Shown here in pieces: positions 34,172-40,171 of a DNA stretch of 40,171 nucleotides. This DNA comes from Phenylobacterium sp. (GTDB lineage Bacteria > Pseudomonadota > Alphaproteobacteria > Caulobacterales > Caulobacteraceae): NCBI RefSeq assembly GCF_030693625.1, contig NZ_JAUYAF010000072.1, positions 1 through 40,171 of the forward strand, in the 5' to 3' direction. The position numbers and the translations under genes are program-made. Numbering within the stretch: the first letter of the stretch is position 1; each line of letters begins with the position of its first letter. Below the pieces are notes generated by a model. It saw only the letters and a list, made by a program, of their open reading frames with translations, was not told the origin of the DNA and searched no databases.

Positions 34172-34468
34172 GTGCAGATCATCGCCAAGCGGACTCTGAT
34201 CCAGTTCTGGGAACGGCATCCGCAGGCGGAACGGCCTCTGCGGTCCTGGTACGGCCTCGTCAATCAGGCGAGCTGGTCAGGACCGTCGGAGGTCAAGGCG
34301 ATGTTCGGCGCGGCCGTGGATTTCGTGGCGGACAACCGTCTCGTCTTCGACATCGGCGGCAACAAGTTCCGACTGGTCGTCCATGTGGCCTACGGCTACC
34401 GGCGCGTGCTGATCAAGTTCGTAGGCACGCACGCCGAATACGACCGCATCGATGTGGAGACCGTGTGA
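34172..34468 (+). CDS. higB: HigB-family toxin (mRNA interferase)
   Basis: The 98-residue basic protein has the HigB_toxin pattern: MQIIAKRTLIQFWERHPQAE, LRSWYGLVNQASWSGPSEVK, VFDIGGNKFRLVVHV and FVGTHAEYDRID. Toxins of this family cut mRNA on the ribosome. The toxin-before-antitoxin order is the hallmark of higBA. Start is GTG 34172, with no strong ribosome binding site; translation may be weak by design. The TGA overlaps the higA ATG by one base. Confidence 0.92.
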   Translation: MQIIAKRTLIQFWERHPQAERPLRSWYGLVNQASWSGPSEVKAMFGAAVDFVADNRLVFDIGGNKFRLVVHVAYGYRRVLIKFVGTHAEYDRIDVETV

Positions 34469-34839
34469 TGGATATCCGAGCCCTGCACAATGAGGTCGAC
34501 TACGACTGGGCCCTTTCCGAAGTCGCACAGTATTTCGAGACGCAGCCGGCGAAGGGCAGCGCTCAAGCTGACCGGTTTGACGTGCTGTCGGATCTCATCG
34601 AGGCTTATGAGCGCCGGCGCTGGCCGATCGAGCCCGCCGAGCCACTGGACGCCATTCGCTTCGCCATGGACCTGAAAGGCCTTACCCAGACCGACCTCGC
34701 CCAGCTCCTGGGATCTCGGTCGCGCGCCTCGGAGGTGCTCAACGGCCGACGCAGTCTGACCCCGGCCATGATGGCCAAACTGCACCGCCAATGGGGTGTG
34801 CCCGCCGACAGTCTATTGCGGGCGCTGGACGCCGCCTGA
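34468..34839 (+). CDS. higA: HigA-family antitoxin with XRE helix-turn-helix
   Basis: The 123-residue protein has an N-terminal segment that should wrap the toxin (ALHNEVDYDWALSEVAQYFE) and a C-terminal XRE-type helix-turn-helix (about 68-115: LKGLTQTDLAQLLGSRSRAS, EVLNGRRSLT). It neutralises HigB and represses the operon through the palindrome at 34138-34156. The gene overlaps higB by one base. It ends one base before the convergent barstar-like gene. Confidence 0.92.
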   Translation: MDIRALHNEVDYDWALSEVAQYFETQPAKGSAQADRFDVLSDLIEAYERRRWPIEPAEPLDAIRFAMDLKGLTQTDLAQLLGSRSRASEVLNGRRSLTPAMMAKLHRQWGVPADSLLRALDAA

Positions 34840-34840
34840 C

Positions 34841-35146
34841 CTACCGCCGCAGCGACAGGATGACCTCGACGTCCTCGGCGCGGCGGTTGCGGACCTCCAT
34901 GCGGGCCTGACCCAGCGCATTGGAGAGATCCTTGACGAACTCGGCCAGCGGTCCGCCGTCCAAGCCCCGCACTCGGATCATGTAGGGCGGCGCCAGCTCG
35001 CTCATGCCGTTGGCCCAGATCATCGAGTCCACGAAGGCCTCGATGCTGGAGCCGTGCCCGGGCAGCGCCCTGATCTCGGTCTTCAGGTCCTCGCAGAAGG
35101 CCTTGATGCTGGGATAGGCCGCGCCGTCCATCTCGATGGTGCGCAT
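34841..35146 (-). CDS. Barstar-like protein
   Basis: The 101-residue acidic protein has the outline of barstar, the intracellular inhibitor of barnase-type RNases: an initial strand (RTIEMDGAAYPS), the helix IKAFCEDLKTEI, a loop and helix with GSSIEAFVDSMIWANGM in the place of the inhibitory G-x-NLDALWD segment, and a last strand DVEVILSL. The similarity is by eye and partial. There is no barnase gene nearby. Its ATG shares one base with the pheA stop, so it is coupled to pheA. It may have a role other than RNase inhibition. Confidence 0.5.
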   Translation of the reverse strand: MRTIEMDGAAYPSIKAFCEDLKTEIRALPGHGSSIEAFVDSMIWANGMSELAPPYMIRVRGLDGGPLAEFVKDLSNALGQARMEVRNRRAEDVEVILSLRR

Positions 35147-35991
35147 CAGACGCGGGTCCGGAACGGGTCGGCGGGATAGACGCCGAGGATTTCGAACTGC
35201 TCGGAGAAGAACTGCAGCTCCTCGAAGGCCAGCGCCAGGTTGCGGTCTTCCGGGCGGCCGTCCACCTCGGAGTAGAAGAAGGTCGCCGTGAAGGCGCCGT
35301 TCTCCATGTAGCTCTCCAGCTTGGTCATGTTCACCCCGTTGGTGGCGAACCCGCCCATGGCCTTGTAGAGCGCCGCCGGCAGGTTGCGCACCCGGAACAC
35401 GAAGCTCGTCACGCAGGGGCTGGTGAAGGGCGGCGGCGGCGGCGCCTTGTCGGCGGTCATCACCAGGAAGCGGGTGGTGTTGTTGTGGGTGTCCTCGATG
35501 TCCCGGGCGAGGATCTCCAGGCCATAGAGCTCGGCGGCCAGGGCCGGCGCGATCGCGGCCTTGGTGGGATCGGGATGCTCGGCCAGAAGCTTGGCCGAGA
35601 GCGCGGTGTCCCCCACCTGCTCGGTCTTCAGCTTCAGCCGGCGGATGGTCTTGCGGCATTGGGCGAGCGCGATGGGCATGGAGGCGACGGTCTTTACCGC
35701 CTCCAGCTTCACGCCGGGATTGACCATCAGCTGGAAATGGATCGGCTTGAAGCGCTCGCCGATGATCTTCAGCCCGGAATTGGGCAGCAGGTGGTGAACA
35801 TCGGCGACTCGGCCGGCGATGGAGTTCTCCACCGGGATCATGCCCAGCTGGCAATCGCCGGACTTGATGGCCTCGAAGGCCTCCTCGAAGGTCGGGTGAG
35901 CCACCGGTGTCATGTCCGGGAAGGCCGCGACGCAGGCCTCATGGCTGTTGGCCCCCAGCTCACCCTGGAAGGCGATCCGCCCCGTGCTCAT
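35146..35991 (-). CDS. pheA: Prephenate dehydratase
   Basis: The 281-residue enzyme turns prephenate into phenylpyruvate for phenylalanine synthesis. The catalytic domain shows IAFQGELGANSHEACVAAFP, GMIPVENSIAGRVADVHHLL and the TRFLV motif with the catalytic Thr. A C-terminal ACT domain follows (about 195-275, with TKLESYMENGAFTATFFY, the ESRP-like motif reading KLES), which implies feedback inhibition by phenylalanine. No chorismate mutase domain is fused. It overlaps kdsB by four bases and the barstar-like gene by one. Confidence 0.96.
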   Translation of the reverse strand: MSTGRIAFQGELGANSHEACVAAFPDMTPVAHPTFEEAFEAIKSGDCQLGMIPVENSIAGRVADVHHLLPNSGLKIIGERFKPIHFQLMVNPGVKLEAVKTVASMPIALAQCRKTIRRLKLKTEQVGDTALSAKLLAEHPDPTKAAIAPALAAELYGLEILARDIEDTHNNTTRFLVMTADKAPPPPPFTSPCVTSFVFRVRNLPAALYKAMGGFATNGVNMTKLESYMENGAFTATFFYSEVDGRPEDRNLALAFEELQFFSEQFEILGVYPADPFRTRV

Positions 35992-36734
35992 GACCTGACT
36001 CCGATTTGCCGGGCGAAGGCCCGCGCCCGCTCAAGATCGGCGGGGTTGTCCACCGAGATCGGCGCCGTGTCGACCACCGTCGCCCAGATAGAGAGTCCCA
36101 GCTCCATGGCCCGCAGCTGTTCCAGCTTCTCCCGCTGCTCCAGCGGCGATGGCTTGGCCGCCGTGAAGGCCTCCAGCGCCGCGCGGCGATAGGCGTAGAT
36201 GCCGTGGTGGTGCCACACCGGCCCGTCGCCATAGAGGGTGGAGCGGGTAAAGTAGAGCGCCCGGCCGGTCCTGCCGTCCGGCGCCATCGCCAGCACCGCC
36301 TTGACCATGTCGGGATTGGTGCGGACCTCGGGGGATGCTTCCTTCTCGACGATGGTGGCGATGTCGCAGGAAGGCTGGTCGCTCAGCAGGGCCGCGCAGG
36401 CCGCGAGGTCGGCCGGCGCCACGAAGGGCATGTCGCCTTGCAGGTTGATCACCACGTCGTGGACGCCTCGGGGGTCCAACTCGGCCAGGGCCGCCACCAG
36501 CCGGTCGGAGCCGGAGGGCAGATCGGGGTCGGTGAGAACGGCTCGGCCTCCGGCGGCGACGACCGCCTCCACGATCTCCGAATCGCCCGCCGCGACGGCC
36601 ACCGGACCAAGATTCGCGGCCTGGGCCTGGCGCAGAACCCGGACGATCATCGGTATCCCCTCGATGTCGGCGAGGGGCTTGTTGGGAAGTCGGGTGGCCG
36701 CAAGTCGGGCGGGAATCAGGACGATGGGGTTCAT
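35988..36734 (-). CDS. kdsB: 3-deoxy-manno-octulosonate cytidylyltransferase
   Basis: The 248-residue enzyme makes CMP-Kdo for the lipopolysaccharide core. Seen: nucleotide-binding IPARLAATRLPNKPLADI, GSDRLVAAL, INLQGDMPFV with the catalytic Asp, and HHGIYAYRRAALEAF. Length is normal. The ATG at 36734 is where homology begins. It heads the overlapping kdsB-pheA-barstar-like run; a hairpin and a degenerate repeat lie upstream (36754-36820). Confidence 0.97.
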   Translation of the reverse strand: MNPIVLIPARLAATRLPNKPLADIEGIPMIVRVLRQAQAANLGPVAVAAGDSEIVEAVVAAGGRAVLTDPDLPSGSDRLVAALAELDPRGVHDVVINLQGDMPFVAPADLAACAALLSDQPSCDIATIVEKEASPEVRTNPDMVKAVLAMAPDGRTGRALYFTRSTLYGDGPVWHHHGIYAYRRAALEAFTAAKPSPLEQREKLEQLRAMELGLSIWATVVDTAPISVDNPADLERARAFARQIGVRS

Positions 36735-36753
36735 GAGGGACTGAGCGAATGAG

Positions 36754-36820
36754 AGAAAGTGGGAACCGCCCGCATTCCGCTCCAACTCCAAAAATGCCCA
36801 GATCACGGACGTGATCTGGG
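36754..36820 (-). repeat. Diverged repeat copy ending in a perfect hairpin
   Basis: The stretch 36756-36769 matches the core AAAGTGGGAACCG of the 28-bp repeat at 29046 and 29699, and the following bases (ATTCCGCTCCAACTCC) resemble what follows the left copy at 29075-29092. It ends in a 10-bp perfect hairpin (36797-36806 with 36811-36820, loop GGAC). On the minus strand the hairpin is followed by CATTTTTGG, so it looks like an intrinsic terminator 63 bases upstream of kdsB. Confidence 0.6.
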
Positions 36821-36947
36821 GAGCGACCAACTGGCCGGTTGCGCCAGCGCCGGTAGCGTGTAAGAGACGCGGGCGCAATAAGGGGCGGGGATTCCCGCGC
36901 TTCCGCCGGTCTTTGGGCCGGCCGATTAGAGGGCCGATTTCAAGACG

Positions 36948-37676
36948 ATGAGCGACCTTACGTTCAACAAAGTCGCCGGCGCCGTGCTGGCGACGGGTCT
37001 GGCCATTGTCGGCCTCCGCGAGATCACAACGGTCATGTTCGCCGCCGAAAAGGCGGAGAAGCCCGGCTACGCCATCGAGGTGGCTGAGGAGGCCGGCGCC
37101 GGCGGCCCTGTCGCCGACGCGCCCATCGACTGGGGCACCGTCCTGCCGGTGGCCGACATCGCCGCGGGCGAAGCCGTGTTCGCCAAGTGCAAGTCCTGCC
37201 ACACCATCGACAACGGCGGCGCCAACGGCACCGGACCCAACCAGTGGGCCGTCGTCGGGCGCAAGCCAGGCTCGCATGCCGGCTTCGCCTATTCCGCCGC
37301 CATGGTGGAATACAGCGCCACGCATCCGATCTGGGACTATGAAAACCTGTCGGAGTTCCTCAAGAACCCCACCAAGGCGATGCCCGGCACCAAGATGGGC
37401 TTCGTCGGCCTGAAGAAGCCGGAAGACCGCATCAACCTGCTGGCCTATCTGAACTCCAAGGGCGGCACGGTGGCCTTCCCGGCTCCGAACCCGGCCGCCG
37501 CGGCTCCCGCCGCCGCCGATGCGGGCGCAGCGGCCTCAGCCACGGACCCCACCGCCACCGGTTCGACCGCCACGCCTGCGGCCACCTCGGGCGGCCCCGC
37601 CGGCCAGGCGCCCACCACGGGCGCGGCCAAGGCCCCGACCGCCACCGCCGCCCAGAACACCGGCTCCCCGAGCTAG
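36948..37676 (+). CDS. Membrane-anchored cytochrome c (CycM-like)
   Basis: The 242-residue protein has an uncleaved N-terminal anchor (about 8-30, VAGAVLATGLAIVGLREITT) and one class I haem c domain: CKSCH (Cys81, Cys84, His85) and the axial Met150 in GTKMGF. It resembles c552/CycM that carries electrons between the bc1 complex and terminal oxidase. The last 58 residues (about 185-242) are almost only Ala, Pro, Thr, Gly and Ser and have no counterpart in ordinary CycM; it may be a flexible periplasmic tail. The start codon ATG 36948 follows GATTTCAAGAC without a strong ribosome binding site. Confidence 0.93.
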   Translation: MSDLTFNKVAGAVLATGLAIVGLREITTVMFAAEKAEKPGYAIEVAEEAGAGGPVADAPIDWGTVLPVADIAAGEAVFAKCKSCHTIDNGGANGTGPNQWAVVGRKPGSHAGFAYSAAMVEYSATHPIWDYENLSEFLKNPTKAMPGTKMGFVGLKKPEDRINLLAYLNSKGGTVAFPAPNPAAAAPAAADAGAAASATDPTATGSTATPAATSGGPAGQAPTTGAAKAPTATAAQNTGSPS

Positions 37677-37706
37677 ACGACTCTTCGCGAGCACAACGAG
37701 AGACAG

Positions 37707-37733
37707 GGCCCTCCGCATCGCGGGGGGTCTTTT
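37707..37733 (+). terminator. Intrinsic terminator of the cytochrome c gene
   Basis: The arms 37707-37716 and 37720-37729 form a 10-bp GC-rich stem with two G-T pairs and a three-base loop, followed by TTTT at 37730-37733. It lies 30 bases after the cytochrome stop codon. Confidence 0.8.
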
Positions 37734-37748
37734 CGTATGGGGCCCAGG

Positions 37749-38576
37749 CTACAGCCTGCGATAGGCCGTGGGCTGGCCGCTGCTGGTCGCGCCGATCCGG
37801 GTGATGGCCTGGGCCAGCGGCTCTATGGCGGTGGCCATGTGGTGGGCGTTGGCGTGCAGGATGGTCGCGCTGTCCAGCAGGATCGCCACGTGGCCCCGCC
37901 AGAACACCAGGTCGCCCCGGGCCAGGGTCTCCACCGGGCGGCCCATCAGGGCCTGCTGGTCGGTGTCGCGCGGGCAGGCCCGGCCGCAGGCCAACAGCGC
38001 CTGCTGCACCAGGCCAGAGCAGTCCAACCCCAGGCTCTCGCGCCCGCCCCAGAGATAGGGTGCGCCCAGATAGCGCTCCGCCACCGCCACGAAGTCGGCC
38101 TCGAAGACACCGATCGGCGACAGGTGGTCCTCCACGAACCAACCGCTGTTGGCGCCCTTCACGAACCGCCCCTCGCGGGCCTCCACGGCGATCAGGCCGC
38201 CCAGGGAATAGGGCCCCAGCGCCCGGCTCTTGATGCTGGGATCCTTGAAGGCGTAGGTGCGAAGCGCCGACACCCTGTGGGTCGGGGCGGGGGCCAGGGG
38301 CGCAAGGTCGGCCTTGGCCACGAAGCCCACATAGCCGTCCCGCCGCGCCTGACCCCAGCAGAAGCCGCCCGTCTCCTCCAACACGTCGAAGGTCTCGCCA
38401 AACAGCAGCTGGTCCACCTGCTCGGCGTCGGCGTCCGGGCCGGCGCGCAGGGGCGCGGCCGGAACCACGGCGGTCATGGGCGCGGGGTCGCCATAGGCGC
38501 CGGCCGCCGCCAGCCCCTCAAGGGACCGGGCGGCGAGGTCGGGACGGGCCAGCGTGTTGCGGGGATCGCGGCTCAC
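37749..38576 (-). CDS. NlpC/P60 cysteine peptidase with SH3-like domains
   Basis: The 275-residue protein has bacterial SH3-like segments (about 35-150; VVPAAPLRAGPDADAEQVDQ and GQARRDGYVGFVAKADL) and a C-terminal NlpC/P60 domain. The catalytic Cys186 lies in LDCSGLVQQAL, His229 in RGHVAIL, and the third polar residue is probably the His in ILHANAHH. Such enzymes cut peptidoglycan peptides, in this SH3/C40 group often gamma-D-Glu-diamino-acid bonds. No signal peptide is seen, so it may be cytoplasmic and act in muropeptide recycling. Start is GTG, overlapping the aminopeptidase stop by four bases. Confidence 0.92.
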   Translation of the reverse strand: MSRDPRNTLARPDLAARSLEGLAAAGAYGDPAPMTAVVPAAPLRAGPDADAEQVDQLLFGETFDVLEETGGFCWGQARRDGYVGFVAKADLAPLAPAPTHRVSALRTYAFKDPSIKSRALGPYSLGGLIAVEAREGRFVKGANSGWFVEDHLSPIGVFEADFVAVAERYLGAPYLWGGRESLGLDCSGLVQQALLACGRACPRDTDQQALMGRPVETLARGDLVFWRGHVAILLDSATILHANAHHMATAIEPLAQAITRIGATSSGQPTAYRRL

Positions 38577-39958
38577 GCAAACCGGGTCCGGATCATCTGG
38601 TAGAGGGCGCGGATGGCCTGGGCTTCGGCGCCCGCCGTCCAGCCCGGACGCCCGCGCGGGTTCCAGGCGAAGATGTCGAAGTGGGCCCAGGGGCCGGCGG
38701 GCGCGAACCGCTGCAGGAAGAGGGCCGCCGTCACCGAGCCCGCCTGGGCCCAGCCGTCGGGATCGTTCTTGATGTCAGCGATGTCGCTGTCGAGGGCGTC
38801 GACATAGCCCTTCCACAGGGGCATCCGCCACATGGGGTCGGAGACCTGGTTCATGGCCGTCTCGATCTGGCCGGCCAGCTCATCGTCGTCGGTGTAGAAC
38901 GGCGGCAGTTGCGGCCCCAGCGCGGCGCGCGCGGCGCCGGTCAGGGTGGCCAGATCCAGGGTCAGGGCGGGCTCCAGCTCGGCGGCGCGGGTCAGCGCGT
39001 CGGCCAGGATCAGGCGGCCCTCGGCGTCGGTGTTGCCCACCTCGATGGTCAGTCCCTTGCGGCTGTCCAGGATGTCGCCCGGCCGCATGGCGTCGCCGCT
39101 GATGGCGTTCTCCACCACCGGCGTCAGGACGGCCAGGCGCACCGGCAACCTGGCGGCCATGATCATCCGGGCCAGGCCCAGGACGGCGGCGGCCCCGCCC
39201 ATGTCCTTCTTCATCTGCCGCATGCCGGCCGAGGGCTTGATGTCGAGGCCGCCGGTGTCGAAGACGACGCCCTTGCCCACCAGGGCCACCAGCGGCTTGC
39301 CGGCCTCGCCCCAGGTGATCTCGATCATGCGGGGGGCTCGGGCCTCCACCGCGGCGCGGCCCACGGCGTGGACGGCGGGGTAGTTGGCCTCCAGCAGCCC
39401 CTCGCCGGTGATCACCGTGATGGAGGCCCCATGCTGCTCGGCGATCTCGCGGGCGATGGTCTCCAGTTGCAGGGGGCCCAGGTCGTTGGCCGGCGTATTG
39501 ACCATGTCGCGGGCCAGGGCGCAGGCGTGGGCGATGGAATTGACCTCGGCGATGTCGACCCCCTCGGCCACCAGGCGCGGCCGCTCGGCCGTCTTCTTCT
39601 GCTTGTAGCGGTCAAACCGGTAGCTGCCCAAGGCGAAGGCCAGGGCGATCTGGTCGGCGCTGATCCCCACCGGGGCCACGGCCATCCGGTAGTCGCCGGC
39701 CGGCAGCTTGGCGGGCAGGGCCCGGAACACCATGGGGTCGGCGGGGCTGGAGCCCAGGCCAAACAGCACCCGCTCGATCCCGCCCTCGGCATTGGGCAGG
39801 ACCAGCAGCTGCCCGGCCTTGGCCTTGAACTCGGCGGTCTCGGCGAAGGCCTTCACGAAGGCCGGACGGCCCTCCAGGAAGCCCGCCAGATCCCCGTCAT
39901 AGAGGGCGTGGACGGGAACCACGGCGCGGTCGGAGGTCGCAAGGATCACTTCGGTCAT
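38573..39958 (-). CDS. M17 leucyl aminopeptidase family protein
   Basis: The 461-residue enzyme removes N-terminal residues from peptides. Two-metal-site blocks are present: VALVGKGVVFDTGGLDIKPS with Lys and Asp ligands, MKKDMGGAAAVLG with a further Asp, and the family signature NTDAEGRLILADAL with Asp and Glu ligands and the active Arg. The N-terminal domain (to about 150) is diverged. It is shorter than E. coli PepA and of the PepB or alphaproteobacterial type. It is coupled to the NlpC/P60 gene by a four-base overlap: together they could degrade murein peptides, an inference. Confidence 0.95.
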   Translation of the reverse strand: MTEVILATSDRAVVPVHALYDGDLAGFLEGRPAFVKAFAETAEFKAKAGQLLVLPNAEGGIERVLFGLGSSPADPMVFRALPAKLPAGDYRMAVAPVGISADQIALAFALGSYRFDRYKQKKTAERPRLVAEGVDIAEVNSIAHACALARDMVNTPANDLGPLQLETIAREIAEQHGASITVITGEGLLEANYPAVHAVGRAAVEARAPRMIEITWGEAGKPLVALVGKGVVFDTGGLDIKPSAGMRQMKKDMGGAAAVLGLARMIMAARLPVRLAVLTPVVENAISGDAMRPGDILDSRKGLTIEVGNTDAEGRLILADALTRAAELEPALTLDLATLTGAARAALGPQLPPFYTDDDELAGQIETAMNQVSDPMWRMPLWKGYVDALDSDIADIKNDPDGWAQAGSVTAALFLQRFAPAGPWAHFDIFAWNPRGRPGWTAGAEAQAIRALYQMIRTRFA

Positions 39959-39985
39959 GGATCGGCCCTGACGCGGGGCGGGGCG

Positions 39986-40017
39986 CCCGCTTATGCTTAA
40001 CGCTTCCTTTAAGCGGG
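39986..40017. repeat. Inverted repeat in the divergent gap before the aminopeptidase
   Basis: CCCGCTT (39986-39992) and AAGCGGG (40011-40017) face each other over 18 bases, with TTAA at 39997-40000. It sits between the divergent aminopeptidase gene and the secreted-protein start and could be a regulator site. The evidence is only the dyad. Confidence 0.3.
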
Positions 40018-40058
40018 TCTGGGATGGTGTCGACCTCATCCCGGAGCCCGTCCCGTTC

Positions 40059-40171
40059 ATGTGTCGCATGTCGGCGCTCGCCGCAACCGCCCTGACCCTC
40101 AGCCTGGTCGCCCTGCCCGCCCTGGCCAGGGCGCCCAAGGCTCCGCCCGCCGCCGCCGCCGCCGCCGCCGC
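40059..40171 (+). CDS. Secreted Ala-rich protein, N-terminal fragment
   Basis: An ATG at 40059 (or 40068 in the same frame) opens a signal peptide, MSALAATALTLSLVALPALA with cleavage after ALA, then APKAPPAAAA, running off the window end. The last 25 bases are a GCC trinucleotide run that codes for polyalanine. CGGAG at 40042-40046 could be the ribosome binding site. Too little is seen to name it. Confidence 0.5.
   Translation, partial: MCRMSALAATALTLSLVALPALARAPKAPPAAAAAAA

Noticed and set aside
40147..40171. GCC trinucleotide run as a microsatellite
   Set aside because: It codes for polyalanine after a signal peptide and is cut by the window end, so its length and meaning cannot be judged.

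Overview
The window is a GC-rich (close to 70% by eye), densely packed stretch of an alphaproteobacterial chromosome. The gene families, the order rpmH-rnpA-yidC-engB followed by argB/dapD/dapE/truA/fmt, the SRP RNA next to dnaX, and a DnaX without its usual zinc cysteines all suggest Caulobacteraceae, perhaps Phenylobacterium or a relative. The genus is inferred from recalled family sequences, not from a search. No stretch of 300 bases or more lacks a gene. The largest gaps are 810-1047, 23782-24034 and 36735-36947.

Layout. 1-411: the end of an IS30-type insertion sequence next to the surviving 3' part of a DUF72 gene. 501-3058: a small TonB_C-like secreted protein and a chemoreceptor, each with a clear terminator. 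3120-10515: accessory metabolism, with a DECR-like reductase, two small envelope proteins, a TetR/esterase/quinone-oxidoreductase operon, an EreA/ChaN-fold protein, a methionine aminopeptidase and a glyoxalase-like protein. 10570-13602: the rpmH-rnpA-yidC-engB operon (ribosome, RNase P, membrane insertion, ribosome-assembly GTPase). 13665-16634: an acyl-CoA dehydrogenase, a Crp/Fnr-type regulator and a divergent PRPP synthetase. 16697-20767: arginine and lysine/diaminopimelate synthesis (argB, a HAD phosphatase, dapD, dapE) with a cupin gene on the other strand. 20764-26569, mostly minus strand: truA-fmt, then a lipoprotein and a two-winged-helix regulator, then mtnN-rmuC-def.

26629-36734: a GNAT enzyme, a DUF6506 protein, a LysR regulator, then recR, ybaB, dnaX and the SRP RNA on the minus strand. 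Within this part a second GNAT gene is bracketed by a perfect 28-bp inverted repeat. There follow an NAD diphosphatase, a VOC protein, a GST, a HigBA toxin-antitoxin pair with a clear operator palindrome, and the overlapping minus-strand run kdsB-pheA-barstar-like. 36948-40171: a membrane-anchored cytochrome c, an NlpC/P60 peptidase overlapping an M17 aminopeptidase, and the start of a secreted Ala-rich protein cut by the window end.

Most of the window is ordinary core genome. No CRISPR array, prophage, secretion locus or obvious new multi-gene system was found. The best leads are four convergent gene pairs that share one CTAG as both stop codons, the inverted repeats around the GNAT gene with a diverged copy before kdsB, the Tyr-less DECR-like reductase, the divergent PRPP synthetase, the IS30-broken DUF72 gene, and a barstar-like gene coupled to pheA without a barnase.
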